A stretch of DNA of 64,000 bases from Bradyrhizobium sp. 190 (GCF_023073415.1 NZ_JADPJL010000032.1:1-64000), one strand, 5' to 3'; shown: positions 40,949 through 50,660, counted from the first letter of the stretch. Notes: generated from the sequence alone by a model not told the origin. Numbers and translations: made by a program.

Positions 40949-42229
40949 GTGCCGATGTTAGCCCCTACCCCCGCCTCGCCCGAGCAAGCCGGAATGTCCA
41001 AGGCGGCGCTCGATCGTCTCGAAAATCACCTGAAGCAGCGCTATGTCGACGCCGGGCGCTTCCCGGGGACGCAGCTCCTGATCTATCGCCGCGGCAAGGT
41101 CGTGCATTCGACCGTGCAGGGCTTTGCCGACGTGGAGCGCAAGGCGCCGGTGAAGGACGACACCATCTTCCGCATCTATTCGATGACCAAGCCGCTCACG
41201 AGCGTAGCTTTCATGATGCTGGTCGAGGAAGGCCGCGTCGCGCTGGATGAGCCCGTGCACAAATATATTCCGGAATGGAAGAACCTCGGCGTGTTCGTGG
41301 CCGGCACGCACCCGGCCTTCCTGACCCGTCCGCCGACCCGGCCGATGCTGATCGTGGACCTGCTGCGGCACACCTCGGGTCTTACGTATGGCTTCCAGCA
41401 GCGCGGCAATGTCGATGCCGCCTATCGCGAGAACAAGATCGGTGAAGTCGTCAAGGCCGGCACGCTGCAAGGCATGATCGACGATCTCGCGAAAATTCCG
41501 CTGGAGTTTTCGCCGGGCGAGGCCTGGAACTATTCCGTTGCCACCGACGTGGTTGGCTATCTCATTGGTGTCATCAGTGGCAAGCCGTTCGAGCAGTTCT
41601 TGAAGGAGCGCATCCTCGATCCGCTCGGCATGAACGACACCGATTTCTTCGTGCCAAAGGACAAGGCGCATCGCTTCGCGGCGTGTTATTCGGCCGACCC
41701 GCAAGGCGGCATGACGTTCCACGCCACCGAGCGCAAGGGTACGCTGACGCTGCAGGACGATCCGGCGACGAGCTCGTTCCTGGAGCCGCCCTCGTTCATC
41801 TCGGGCGGCGGCGGCCTGTGCTCGACTGTGGCCGATTATCTCACCTTCTGCCGGGCGCTGCTCAATGGCGGCGAGCTCGGCGGCGTCCGCTTGCTGGGGC
41901 CGAAGACGCTGAAATTGATGACGTCGAACCATCTGCCCGGCGGCGTCGATCTGCCGGCGATGTCGCGCTCGCTGTTCTCGGAAGCCGCCTATAACGGCAT
42001 CGGCTTCGGGCTCGGCTTTGCCGTCACTATGAACCCGGCGCAGACGCTGATCGCCGGCAGCCCGGGCGAATTCAACTGGGGTGGCGCGGCGACGACCTCG
42101 TTCTTCATCGACCCGGCGGAAGAGCTGATCGCGATCTTCATGACGCAGGTGCTGCCGTCGAGCGCCTATCCGTTGCGGCGCGAGCTGCGCACCATGGTGT
42201 ATGCCGCCATCACCGACAGTAATCTTTGA
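40949..42229 (+). CDS. Serine hydrolase of the class C beta-lactamase / esterase EstB family
   Basis: 426 aa. Nucleophile motif S-x-x-K as SMTK (Ser78, Lys81 from the GTG start) and the second motif Y-S-V in WNYSVATDVVGYLIG. The beta-lactamase family fold is clear (FRIYSMTKPLTSVAFMMLVEEGR, LLRHTSGLTYGF). No signal peptide, so it is probably a cytosolic esterase or amide hydrolase and not a true beta-lactamase. GTG 40949 has GGAG 4 nt upstream; ATG 40955 is the alternative. Divergent from the dioxygenase gene. Confidence 0.84.
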   Translation: MPMLAPTPASPEQAGMSKAALDRLENHLKQRYVDAGRFPGTQLLIYRRGKVVHSTVQGFADVERKAPVKDDTIFRIYSMTKPLTSVAFMMLVEEGRVALDEPVHKYIPEWKNLGVFVAGTHPAFLTRPPTRPMLIVDLLRHTSGLTYGFQQRGNVDAAYRENKIGEVVKAGTLQGMIDDLAKIPLEFSPGEAWNYSVATDVVGYLIGVISGKPFEQFLKERILDPLGMNDTDFFVPKDKAHRFAACYSADPQGGMTFHATERKGTLTLQDDPATSSFLEPPSFISGGGGLCSTVADYLTFCRALLNGGELGGVRLLGPKTLKLMTSNHLPGGVDLPAMSRSLFSEAAYNGIGFGLGFAVTMNPAQTLIAGSPGEFNWGGAATTSFFIDPAEELIAIFMTQVLPSSAYPLRRELRTMVYAAITDSNL

Positions 42230-42354
42230 GGGAAGTAATCCGGGTTCCGCGGTGCACTCAGGTCGCCGCGGAGCCCGGCGCGTCCGCCGAAGTGCCGGGT
42301 CAATTCCTCTCGATATCCCTCTAATCTCCTTGGCGAAATTCGGCGGCTTCTCCT

Positions 42355-43899
42355 ATGCTTCGTCGACTGGGCGCCGATCCGGGATTTTCGTTGCCAAAGC
42401 TTTCATTGCCAGTACGTCTCGCCCTTCTGGTCGCGGGAACCACGCTGCCGCTGATTATTTTCGCGGGCGCCCTCGTCTACAACAATTACAAGCAGGATCG
42501 GCAGAACGCGACCCAACGGGTGCTGGAAACCGTGCGCAGCATTCGCCTCGTGCTCGACGCGGAGATGCAGCGGATCACCGGCGCACTCCAGGTGCTGTCA
42601 CTGACAAATGGGCTGCGCGACGGGGATTTCGAGGCATTCCGCCGCATCGCCCAGGGCTTCCTCGACCAGTATGGCGAAGGCGGCGTCGTGCTGGTGGCGG
42701 ACCGCGAAGGCCGCCAGGTGTTCTCCTCGCTCACGTCGGACACGGCAGGTCTGCCATCACGCAACAACCTCGACATGGTCGCGAAGGTCTTCGCGGAAAA
42801 GAAGCCGGTCTATTCCAACCTGTTCTTCGGGTCGGTCAAGAAACGGCTGATCGTGACCGTCGAAGTACCTGTCATCCAAAATGACCAGGTGCTTTACGAT
42901 ATCTCCTTCAGCCCGCCGATCGAGATTTTCCAGGCCATGGTCGAGCAGCAGCGGCCGAGCAAGGACTGGACGATCTCGATCTTCGACGGCGAAGGCACCA
43001 ATTTCGCGCGTGTGCCGAACCCGCAGGAGACCGTCGGAAAGCGAGCATCGCCCTCGCTCCATGCGCAGATGTTCCACATTCCCGAAGCGACCGTGCCGAC
43101 GGTATCGCTCGAGGGCGTGCCGCTGATCACGAGCTTTGCCCGCTCCTCGCTCACCGGCTGGACGGTTGCCGCAGGCGTGGCCGAAAGTTCGCTGGTAGCC
43201 CCGCTCTGGCGCAACCTCGCGATAACAAGCGTGATGGGCGCCATTCTCCTGATGGTCGGCCTCGCCTTTGCGGTGCGGATGGCGACCCAGATCGCCCGCG
43301 GCGAGATGCTCCACAATCTCCTGATTGAGGAACTCAACCACCGCGTCAAGAATACGCTCGCGGTCCTGCAGTCGATCGCCACCCAGACGTTCCGCAGTGC
43401 GAGCCGGGCGGAGCGCGAGAAATTCGAGGGCAGGCTCGGCGCGCTGGCGGAGGCGCACAATTTGCTGAGCCAGGAAAAATGGCTGGGCGCAGAGTTGCGG
43501 GAAGTGATTGCGCGGGTGCTGCAGCCCTATCTGCTCAACAATCCGGAGCGGATGCGGATGTTCGGGCCGCAGGTTCCGCTGTCGCCGCGGCTCGCCGTGG
43601 TCCTGTCGATGATCGTGCACGAGATCGCAACCAATGCCGCCAAATATGGCGCGCTATCGAACGACACCGGGACCGTCGCGGTGGACTGGGAGATCCTCGA
43701 AGAAAGCGACGGGCGCAAGCTGCGGCTGATCTGGACCGAGGCAGGCGGCCCGCCCGTCACGGCGCCGGTGCAGCGCGGCTTCGGCTCGCGGCTGATCGAG
43801 CGCAGCACGCGCGACCAACTCGGCGGCGAAGCGACCGTCGACTTCCTGCCGCGCGGCGTCGTCTACACGGTGAGCTGCGCGCTCGACAGGGAGGAGTAG
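42355..43899 (+). CDS. HWE-family sensor histidine kinase
   Basis: 514 aa membrane sensor. First helix at about 20-43 (LALLVAGTTLPLIIFAGALVY), extracytoplasmic dCache-like sensor (about 45-280), second helix at about 285-305 (AITSVMGAILLMVGLAFAV). The cytosolic kinase has the phospho-acceptor His in EELNHRVKNTLAVLQSIA (about 331), the N box HEIATNAAKYGALS and WTEAGGP, the H and W-x-E marks of HWE kinases. The G box is RGFGSRLIERS. Common in rhizobia and often paired with PhyR or single-domain regulators; no partner gene adjoins. Converges with the TRAP genes. Confidence 0.87.
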   Translation: MLRRLGADPGFSLPKLSLPVRLALLVAGTTLPLIIFAGALVYNNYKQDRQNATQRVLETVRSIRLVLDAEMQRITGALQVLSLTNGLRDGDFEAFRRIAQGFLDQYGEGGVVLVADREGRQVFSSLTSDTAGLPSRNNLDMVAKVFAEKKPVYSNLFFGSVKKRLIVTVEVPVIQNDQVLYDISFSPPIEIFQAMVEQQRPSKDWTISIFDGEGTNFARVPNPQETVGKRASPSLHAQMFHIPEATVPTVSLEGVPLITSFARSSLTGWTVAAGVAESSLVAPLWRNLAITSVMGAILLMVGLAFAVRMATQIARGEMLHNLLIEELNHRVKNTLAVLQSIATQTFRSASRAEREKFEGRLGALAEAHNLLSQEKWLGAELREVIARVLQPYLLNNPERMRMFGPQVPLSPRLAVVLSMIVHEIATNAAKYGALSNDTGTVAVDWEILEESDGRKLRLIWTEAGGPPVTAPVQRGFGSRLIERSTRDQLGGEATVDFLPRGVVYTVSCALDREE

Positions 43900-43915
43900 C
43901 TCGATACGAAGACCG

Positions 43916-45235
43916 CTATTTAAGCATCTCCGGCACGATCAATCGCGGCAGGAACAGCGAGACCTCGGGCCAGATGATCAGCGCGGCCAGCACCAGCAGC
44001 ATTGGAATCAGCATGATGACGGTGTCCTTCAGCGCATAGCGCAGCCGCACGCCCGCGATCGAGCAGGCGATCATCAGACACAGCCCGTACGGCGGCGTCA
44101 CCAGCCCGAACGCCAGCGAGACGATCGAGATGATCGCAAACTGCACCGGATGGAGATCGACCGACCTCGCCAGCGGCTCCAGCACCGTGCCGACGATCAC
44201 GATCGCAGGAATAGCGTCGAGGAAGCAGCCCACCACCAGAAAGCAGAAGGCGATAAAGAAGCCCGCTGCGATCGACCCCATTCCCCAGGTCGACACATTG
44301 GCCAGCAGTTCCTGCGGAATCTTGTAGTAGGCCAGCAGCCAGCCGAACGCGCTTGCGGTGCCGACGCAAAACAGCGCGACCCCCGCCAGTCGCCCGGTAT
44401 CAAGCAGCGCCTTGTAAAGTTCGCGCGCGCCGGTTTCGCGGTAAAAGAACGTCGACAGCGCAACGGAATAAAGCACCGCGACGCAGGCGGATTCGGTCGC
44501 GGTGAACCAGCCGAGCAAAATGCCGCCGACGATGATGAACGGCGTCATCAGCGCCGGGATCGACCGCCAGATCGCCCACCACATGCCCGTCCAGCTGTAT
44601 TTCGGGTAGGTCGGATAGCCGCGGCGCACCGCGTAGACATGGACCGTGGCCATCTGCGCGCCCGCGATCAGAAGGCCCGGCACGATGCCGGCAAGGTACA
44701 TCGCGGCGATCGAGGTCGAAATCAGCCCACCCCACACGATCATCAGGATCGAGGGTGGGATGATGACGGCGAGCACGGCCGAGACCGCGGTGATGGCGAT
44801 GGAGAACGAGAGGTCGTAGCCCTCCTTGGTCTGGGCATCGATGAAGATCTTCGATTGGCTCGCCGCATCAGCGGTGGAGGAGCCGGAGATGCCGGCAAAG
44901 AACACCGACAGCACGACATTGATCTGCGCCAGCGATCCCGGCCAATGCCCGACCATCGAGCGCGACAACGCGACCAGGCGGTCGGTGATGCCGCCGATGC
45001 TCATCAGGTTGGCCGTCAGCAGGAAGAACGGCACCGCCAGCAGGATGAACGAATTGTAGGCGTTGAAGGTCTCCTGCGCGAGCGTCATGATCGACAGGCG
45101 CGGCTCGATCAAGAGGATCGGCACGCAGGCAAGGCCGAGCGCAAAGGCGACCGGCACGCGAATGATGAGCAGGCCGACGAAAACCCCGAACAGGACCATT
45201 GCGGCCTGTCCGGCAGAAAGAACATTGCCGCTCAT
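43916..45235 (-). CDS. dctM: TRAP transporter large permease (DctM)
   Basis: 439 aa with about 12 membrane segments. DctM signatures: VPFFLLTANLMSIGGITDRLV near residue 68, INVVLSVFFAGISGSSTADAA near 105, and VTPPYGLCLMIA near 370. It uses a sodium gradient to import the ligand delivered by DctP. ATG 45235 overlaps the dctQ stop by 4 nt. Last gene in the P-Q-M order. Ends tail to tail with the histidine kinase gene. Confidence 0.9.
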   Translation of the reverse strand: MSGNVLSAGQAAMVLFGVFVGLLIIRVPVAFALGLACVPILLIEPRLSIMTLAQETFNAYNSFILLAVPFFLLTANLMSIGGITDRLVALSRSMVGHWPGSLAQINVVLSVFFAGISGSSTADAASQSKIFIDAQTKEGYDLSFSIAITAVSAVLAVIIPPSILMIVWGGLISTSIAAMYLAGIVPGLLIAGAQMATVHVYAVRRGYPTYPKYSWTGMWWAIWRSIPALMTPFIIVGGILLGWFTATESACVAVLYSVALSTFFYRETGARELYKALLDTGRLAGVALFCVGTASAFGWLLAYYKIPQELLANVSTWGMGSIAAGFFIAFCFLVVGCFLDAIPAIVIVGTVLEPLARSVDLHPVQFAIISIVSLAFGLVTPPYGLCLMIACSIAGVRLRYALKDTVIMLIPMLLVLAALIIWPEVSLFLPRLIVPEMLK

Positions 45236-45750
45236 TGTTTTGCCCCAAGCAGAATCCGCAGCTCATCGAGGATCTGCTCACCCGCAAACACGATCCACGT
45301 CACGCCGGCCACCGGCCATGCGACATGGATCAGCCAGAGCGGCAAATCGGCCAGTTCGGATGTTCGGTTCCAGGCAAACCGCGTGAATTCGAGCCCGGCC
45401 CAAACGAACACCAGCGCCATCGCCAGCACGCCCAGGCGCGCGAGAATCCGCACCGCGGCTTCGCTTCGTCGCGACAGGTCGGGCCAGACATCGACCTCGA
45501 AATGCTGCGACTCTCTGATGCCGACCATGGCGCCGATCATGATCGTCCAGACGAACATGAAGCGCGCCATCTCCTCGGTCCAGATGTAGGACGGGATGAA
45601 CGGCGTGTAGCGCGAGATGATCTGCAGCGTGACCGGAATGACCAGAATGCCGACGCAGGCGGCGAGCAGGATTTCCAGCAATTTTGCATAGGCCGCCGTC
45701 GCTCGGCGCCATAGCGACGGGTGCGGCGGCATCGGTATTTCAGTCATCAT
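45232..45750 (-). CDS. dctQ: TRAP transporter small permease (DctQ)
   Basis: 172 aa, four membrane segments. Family marks: EILLAACVGILVIPVTLQIISRY, YIWTEEMARFMFVWTIMIGAMVGIRESQHFEVDV. It joins DctM in the membrane unit of the TRAP importer. Start ATG 45750, with ATG 45747 just behind it; GGAG lies upstream. It follows dctP after a strong hairpin and overlaps dctM. Confidence 0.87.
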   Translation of the reverse strand: MMTEIPMPPHPSLWRRATAAYAKLLEILLAACVGILVIPVTLQIISRYTPFIPSYIWTEEMARFMFVWTIMIGAMVGIRESQHFEVDVWPDLSRRSEAAVRILARLGVLAMALVFVWAGLEFTRFAWNRTSELADLPLWLIHVAWPVAGVTWIVFAGEQILDELRILLGAKQ

Positions 45751-45777
45751 GGCTCCGGAGGGATAACGATCACCGAT

Positions 45778-45801
45778 GGGGCAAGCCGCAAGGCTTGCCC
45801 C
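45778..45801 (-). other. 10-bp hairpin between dctP and dctQ
   Basis: GGGGCAAGCC and GGCTTGCCCC pair perfectly around a 4-base loop, 27 bp past the dctP stop codon. There is no T-tract, so it is probably an mRNA-stabilising or partial-termination structure that raises binding-protein output over the membrane subunits. Confidence 0.7.
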
Positions 45802-45828
45802 GATGTCCTGTCGGTCGGTGTGAGAATC

Positions 45829-46827
45829 CTACGCGACGTTGATCTTCTCGAAGATGCCCTCGGCGCCGATTTCCTTGGCGTAGGTGGCCATCACGGGGTC
45901 GGCGAGCTTCTTCATGGCGTCGCGCTCCTCGAACGGAACGCGCTTGAGCTTGCCGGCCTTCTCCAGCGTGTCGAGCTTGACGACTTCCTCGCTCGACTCC
46001 AATTGACGGCCGTAATCGCCAGCCTCCTTGCCGGCCTTCATGATCGCGTCCTGCAAGTCCTTCGGCAAGGTCTTCAGCGTTTTCACCGAGAAGCAGATCG
46101 GCCGGATCGATACCGCATGCTGCGTCAGGTTGAGGTGCGGCGCGACTTCGTAGAACTTCATCGCCTCAACACCGGCCGCCTCGTTTTCGCCGGCCGAGAT
46201 CACGCCGTTCTGGATGGCGTTGTAGACTTCATTGTAGGCGATCACGGTCGGGCTCATGCCGACGGCGGCAAACGTCTTCGACCAGATCGGAGCGCCCTGC
46301 ACGCGAACCTTGAGACCCTTGAGATCGGCGAGGTTCTTGAGCGGCTTATTGGCGAAGATGTTGCGGATCCCGCCGCCTGCATAGCCGATCAGAACGACCT
46401 CGGCCTTGACAGCGATTTCATCGGCGACCGGCGCCAGGATATTCTGCTCGACGACCTTGTTCATGTGCTCGATGCCCTTGAACACAAAGGGCGCATCGAT
46501 GAACGGCGCCGCCTTCGCAAAGGTCGACATGTGGGCCGGCGAGACGATGCCGTAATCGACCGCCTTGCCCTGCGACATATACTCGAAATACTGTTTCTCG
46601 AGACCAAGCGATGAATTCTTGTGCAGCGTGAAGTTGACGGGCTTGCCGTAATACTTCTTCACCAGTTCTTCAAACCGGGTCAGCGCCTTGGTGAAAGCGT
46701 GGTCGTCGTTGAACTGCACGGCTCCGTTGAGCGTGACGGGCGCTTGTGCCCTGAGGATCGATGGCATGCCCAGCGCGCCGGCAGCCGCCGTCGCACCAAG
46801 GCCCGCAAGTACGGTTCTTCGCTTCAT
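45829..46827 (-). CDS. dctP: TRAP transporter substrate-binding protein (DctP)
   Basis: 332 aa. Signal peptide with a Tat-like MKRRTVLAGLGATAAAGALG start, cut near 28. DctP marks: LGLEKQYFEYMSQGKAVDYGIVSPAHM, LKNLADLKGLKVRVQGAPIW with the ligand-carboxylate Arg, and FAAVGMSPTVIAYNEVYNAIQNGVISAGEN. Binds a carboxylate ligand in the periplasm; identity unknown. First gene of the operon with GGGGAGG before ATG 46827. Confidence 0.88.
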   Translation of the reverse strand: MKRRTVLAGLGATAAAGALGMPSILRAQAPVTLNGAVQFNDDHAFTKALTRFEELVKKYYGKPVNFTLHKNSSLGLEKQYFEYMSQGKAVDYGIVSPAHMSTFAKAAPFIDAPFVFKGIEHMNKVVEQNILAPVADEIAVKAEVVLIGYAGGGIRNIFANKPLKNLADLKGLKVRVQGAPIWSKTFAAVGMSPTVIAYNEVYNAIQNGVISAGENEAAGVEAMKFYEVAPHLNLTQHAVSIRPICFSVKTLKTLPKDLQDAIMKAGKEAGDYGRQLESSEEVVKLDTLEKAGKLKRVPFEERDAMKKLADPVMATYAKEIGAEGIFEKINVA

Positions 46828-47720
46828 GGCGTTCCTCCCCTGTAATGCCCGTCCCTTGTAAGCGGGACTTTGGCCTGACCGACGACGCGGCCACTACAGC
46901 AAAGCGTATGCAAAACGGCGCGGCTGTGGAAGCCAATTTAAGTAGTACCCTGGGCCAATAGGCCGCAGACAGCTGGGCTGATGATCGCAATCATTTCGGC
47001 AAACCTCGCCCCGGAGGCGCCGGCCCAACCGCTGACCCCATCCGCAAACAGCCGCAAGCGCTCGTCACGGCTCCCGGCTATCAGTTGCCGAAGCAACGTC
47101 TTGCGATTCCATCTGAAGCCGGCGGCGATGTTCATTGCGCAGGCAGTCGACACGCCGCAAATGTTGCGCGATGTCGATTCTGGCCGCTCTGTCAGAGGCG
47201 CGCATGACGTGCGGGCACGCTGCTTGCCGCAATTTCCCGTCCCGCTTGATCTGAAACCGAAACTGAACTTTGCTGCATTTTGTCAGGCATCACTGTTCGC
47301 GGGCATTTCACGCGATGCACGCCGATGTCGAGCCGGCACGCGCTGCAAGCGAAACGCAGTATCGGCCGGAAAACCCCGTAGAAATCCGGTACTTGAGCGC
47401 TACGCAGTAAGCATGCCGGCCAAAATCTGTGGCCATTGAACTCGCGGTGGTTGTGGTTTGTCGAATATTTTGTCAAATGTAGTGGGCGGGGTTTTTTGCC
47501 AAATCGCCCCGGGTGCCGACAGCTTTAGGTAGTTGGCGACGCCGGTATCTGGATGCTTCCAATGCGCGCATGCGTTTGGCTACCATCCAGTAATATCTCA
47601 GGATTCCTGTGGTTCTCTATGCAACCTCACGGTTCGGACTGACTTTAAACACGGCAAATGCGGATGAACCTCTGACCTACTTTTGCCAGGGTTTCCCGAT
47701 TCAAGGACGGTAAAACCAGA
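46828..47720. other. 893-bp spacer without a supported gene
   Basis: It carries the promoter of dctP and that of the XRE gene. Open frames here (for instance 46981-47439, plus) have no family resemblance, many Arg/Ser/Ala and no good ribosome site, so I leave them out. 47440-47510 is comparatively AT-rich (TTGTCGAATATTTTGTCAAA), a possible promoter or regulator site. Nothing else recognised. Confidence 0.5.
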
Positions 47721-48116
47721 ATGAACAGATCAGCAGCGAAAAAGATGAAGCAGCGCAGCGCCGGCAAACCCGATATCGAATTGGGTAAGCGGATTCGCCT
47801 GCGTCGTGTGGAACAGAAAATCTCCCAAGCGGAGCTCGGCGACAAGCTCGGCGTCAGCTTCCAGCAGGTCCAGAAGTACGAGAAGGGCGTCAACCGCGTC
47901 GGCGCTGCGCGTCTTCAGGCAATCGCGACCGCGCTCGACGTGCCGGTGACGTTCTTCTACGACGGCGACGGCAAGGCGCGCGAAGTCGAGAGCCTGCTCT
48001 TCCTGGACAGCGCGTTCAGCCTGAGGCTGTTGCGTGCCTACAGCAAGATCAAGGACCAGACCGTTCAGCGTCAGCTGGTGTCCTTGATGGAATCGATCGC
48101 CGCCAACGAGGGCTAG
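47721..48116 (+). CDS. XRE-family helix-turn-helix regulator (PraR-like)
   Basis: 131 aa. The DNA-binding domain (about 18-75) reads DIELGKRIRLRRVEQKISQAELGDKLGVSFQQVQKYEKGVNRVGAARL, a near match to PraR/PhrR-type rhizobial regulators that govern surface attachment, quorum sensing or stress genes. The C-terminal 45 residues are a short dimerisation-type tail (SLRLLRAYSKIKDQTVQRQLVSLME). Single gene with a long upstream region. Which paralogue it is cannot be settled from sequence alone, since these genomes have several. Confidence 0.87.
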   Translation: MNRSAAKKMKQRSAGKPDIELGKRIRLRRVEQKISQAELGDKLGVSFQQVQKYEKGVNRVGAARLQAIATALDVPVTFFYDGDGKAREVESLLFLDSAFSLRLLRAYSKIKDQTVQRQLVSLMESIAANEG

Positions 48117-48529
48117 GCATTATCGCGCCTGGACCGCAGCACCGCGGACCCGATCAATCGACGCGAGAAATCGCCGGGTAGCCTGTTGCTGCGCTAGGCC
48201 TGATCTTGATCTGGCCGGGACAAGATCGGTTTGTTGCCATCGCGAAATGGCGGAGTCCGGCCGCATCACAGCAAGAAAGCTGCGCGGCACGTTCCGGCGA
48301 ATAGTCGTGGGCGCTAGCGTCCGCAAGGTCTCCACCACCGTCATGGCTATACCGCCACGCCGCCGCGCGCGTGAGCTCAGGCCTGCGCCGACGATCTGGC
48401 ATTCCCTCCCCGCACCTGTTGCCGGTCTCGACGCAACGGAAGATGCAACGATTGACCTCGTCAACGATTGACCTCGGCGCGAAGCTTGTCCGACAATGGA
48501 CCAACCTTCCCGACTGAAAGCAGCAACCG
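48117..48529. other. 413-bp spacer with a 16-bp-period repeat
   Basis: No gene supported. CAACGATTGACCTCG occurs at 48446-48460 and 48462-48476. Each copy includes TTGACC, a fair -35 box, shortly before the enoyl-CoA hydratase gene. The rest has nothing recognisable. Confidence 0.4.
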
Positions 48530-49351
48530 ATGCTCGACATCCCCAAAAGCGCCGAAACAACCCACGCCGATGGCAAGATCCTGCAAAGCCTCAGCGATGG
48601 CGTCGGCGTCATCACGTTCAACAATCCCGACAAGCGCAATGCCATGTCGCTCGAAATGTGGGAGGGCCTGGGCCACGCGCTGGTCGAGCTGCGCGACAAT
48701 CCCGACGTCCGCGTCGTGATCCTGGTCGGCGCCGGCGACAAGGCCTTCGTCTCGGGCGCCGATATCAGCCAGTTCGAAAAGACCCGCCACAACGCGGCGG
48801 CCTCGGAAGAATATTCGAAACGGAGCGAGGCGCAGCGTGCGCTGCTGGCGAGCTATCCGAAGCCGACGATTGCCTGCATTCGCGGCTTCTGCCTCGGCGG
48901 CGGCATGCAGGTCGCGATGCTAACGGATATCCGTATCGCTTCCGACAACAGCCAGTTCGGCATTCCCGCCGCCAGGCTCGGCATTGCCTATGGCTATGAC
49001 GGCCTCAAGCATCTGGTCTCGCTGGTCGGGCCGTCCTGGGCGCGGCTCATCATGTATACGGGCATGCGGATCGAGGCTGCGGAAGCCTTACGGATCGGAT
49101 TGGTCGATCGTGTTCTGCCGGATGCGGGACTATGGGACGCCACCCTGGAAATCGCGCGCACCATCTCCGGCAACGCGCCGCTCGCCATCAAGGCCGCCAA
49201 GATCACGATTGCCGAAGTGCTGAAGGACGAAAGCAAGCGCGACATGGCCGCGATCAAGGCGATCGGCATGGAGTGCATGGACAGCGAAGATTTTCGCGAA
49301 GGACGAACGGCTTTCATGGAAAAGCGCAAGCCGCAGTTCAAGGGGAAGTGA
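48530..49351 (+). CDS. Enoyl-CoA hydratase/isomerase family protein
   Basis: 273 aa crotonase fold. Oxyanion-hole loops AFVSGADISQFEKTR (about 74) and IRGFCLGGGMQVAMLTD (about 120). The place of catalytic Glu pairs in hydratases reads AARLGIAYGYDGLKHLVSLVG; one Glu is absent, so hydration is not assured. C-terminal helix ends MEKRKPQFKGK, typical of the family. Acts on a CoA thioester. Single gene; the downstream REP is in 49357-49439. Confidence 0.82.
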   Translation: MLDIPKSAETTHADGKILQSLSDGVGVITFNNPDKRNAMSLEMWEGLGHALVELRDNPDVRVVILVGAGDKAFVSGADISQFEKTRHNAAASEEYSKRSEAQRALLASYPKPTIACIRGFCLGGGMQVAMLTDIRIASDNSQFGIPAARLGIAYGYDGLKHLVSLVGPSWARLIMYTGMRIEAAEALRIGLVDRVLPDAGLWDATLEIARTISGNAPLAIKAAKITIAEVLKDESKRDMAAIKAIGMECMDSEDFREGRTAFMEKRKPQFKGK

Positions 49352-49356
49352 GACAC

Positions 49357-49439
49357 CTTGTAGCCCGGATGAGCGAAGCGATATCCGGGACTCTTGAACC
49401 CGCGGCCCCGGATTTCGCTTCGCTCATCCGGGCTACAAG
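49357..49439. repeat. REP element, TAGCCCGGATGAGCGAAGCG type
   Basis: Exact 24-bp inverted arms (49357-49380 and 49416-49439) begin CTTGTAGCCCGGATGAGCGA. The right arm touches the stop codon of the minus-strand dehydrogenase; the left arm begins 6 bp past the hydratase stop. It is a likely two-way transcript end. Confidence 0.85.
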
Positions 49440-50522
49440 CTACAGCGCCGCCAGCACCGCTTTCGTAATGTCCGCGGTGCCGTTGCTGCCGCCGAATTCC
49501 ATCGGCTTGATTCCTCCCGCATACGCCTTGTCCACCGCGCGCTCGATGCGCTCGCCGGCCTCAGCGGCGCTTTCGAGGCCGTGCTTGTCGGCGAGCCAGT
49601 CCAGCATCATCGCGGCCGACAGGATCATCGCCGTCGGGTTGGCCTTGCCCTGTCCCATGATATCAGGGGCGGTGCCGTGGCAGGGCTGGAACACGGCGTA
49701 GCGGTCGCCGATATCGGCCGAGGGCGCCATGCCCAGGCCTCCGATCAAGCCGGCGGCGAGGTCGGAGAGGATGTCGCCGAACATGTTCTCCGTCACCATG
49801 ACGTCGAAATCCCAGGGACGTTTCACCATCATCAGCGAGCAGGCATCGACATAGAGCCGGTCTGCCCTGACGTCGGGATGGCGCTTGGCGGCTTCATCGA
49901 ACATCTCGCGAAAGAACGCGAACGCCCTGAACACGTTGGCCTTGTCGACGCAGGTCAACCCGCCGTTCGCCTTGCCGCGCGCCTTGCGGCGTTCGGCGAC
50001 GCGGAACGAGAATTCAAACAGCCGCTCCGAGGTTTTGCGCGTAATCACGAGCGTCTCGCGCGCCTCGGCGTCCGTCACCACGCCCTTGCCCATCGAGGCG
50101 AACAGCCCTTCGGTGGATTCCCGGATCAGCACGAGGTCGATGCCGCGCTGGTCGGCGCCGACGATCGGGCTCGGCACGCCTGGAATCAGCCGCGCCGGGC
50201 GCACGCCGGCATAGAGGTCGAAATGGAAGCGCAGTTCGATCTGCGGAGCGATCTCGGTATTGTCAGGGTAGCGCACCGACGGCAGGCCGCAGGCGCCGAG
50301 CAGGATGGCGTCCGCTTCCTCGCACAGCCGCACGGTGCTGTCAGGCATCGATTTGCCGGTCGCGAGATAATTGTTGGCGCCGGCCGGGGCATCGGTGAAG
50401 CGGAATTTGAGGTCCGATGTCGCCTCGATCTTGCGCAGGACTTCCAGCGCCGGCGCCATCACTTCAGGGCCGATGCCATCGCCGCCGAGCACGGCGATGT
50501 GGAGCGCGTTGTTTGCGGGCAT
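49440..50522 (-). CDS. Isocitrate/isopropylmalate/tartrate dehydrogenase-family enzyme
   Basis: 360 aa beta-decarboxylating dehydrogenase. LGGDGIGPEVM at the N-terminus, substrate Arg region IELRFHFDLYAGVRPARL (about 96-112), the ESTEGLF loop and Lys in CVDKANVF (about 192), Asp metal ligands in MFGDILSDLAAGL (about 250), cofactor segment PCHGTAPDIMGQGKANP. The ESTEGLF form and overall pattern are closer to tartrate/isopropylmalate-like paralogues than to housekeeping LeuB. It oxidises and decarboxylates a 3-hydroxy acid. It lies downstream of the alcohol dehydrogenase and Opp genes. Confidence 0.8.
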   Translation of the reverse strand: MPANNALHIAVLGGDGIGPEVMAPALEVLRKIEATSDLKFRFTDAPAGANNYLATGKSMPDSTVRLCEEADAILLGACGLPSVRYPDNTEIAPQIELRFHFDLYAGVRPARLIPGVPSPIVGADQRGIDLVLIRESTEGLFASMGKGVVTDAEARETLVITRKTSERLFEFSFRVAERRKARGKANGGLTCVDKANVFRAFAFFREMFDEAAKRHPDVRADRLYVDACSLMMVKRPWDFDVMVTENMFGDILSDLAAGLIGGLGMAPSADIGDRYAVFQPCHGTAPDIMGQGKANPTAMILSAAMMLDWLADKHGLESAAEAGERIERAVDKAYAGGIKPMEFGGSNGTADITKAVLAAL

Positions 50523-50559
50523 GTGGGTTCCTCGGGGGTATTCGGACAGAAGTTATTTC

Positions 50560-50644
50560 CGTCATTGCGAGCGAAGCGAAGCAATCCATGTCACGGCAGA
50601 ACGGATGGATGGATTGCTTCGTCGCTGCGCTCCTCGCAATGACG
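50560..50644. repeat. REP element, CGTCATTGCGAGCGAAGCGA type
   Basis: Left arm CGTCATTGCGAGCGAAGCGA... and right inverse ...CGCTCCTCGCAATGACG, with AAGCAATCCAT/ATGGATTGCTT inner arms. It fills the gap between the two minus-strand dehydrogenase genes. Confidence 0.85.
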
Positions 50645-50660
50645 ACGGCAACAGCGGGAC

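Noticed and set aside
46981..47439. 152-codon plus-strand frame in the long spacer
   Set aside because: No family resemblance, no ribosome site and atypical composition; not supported as a gene.
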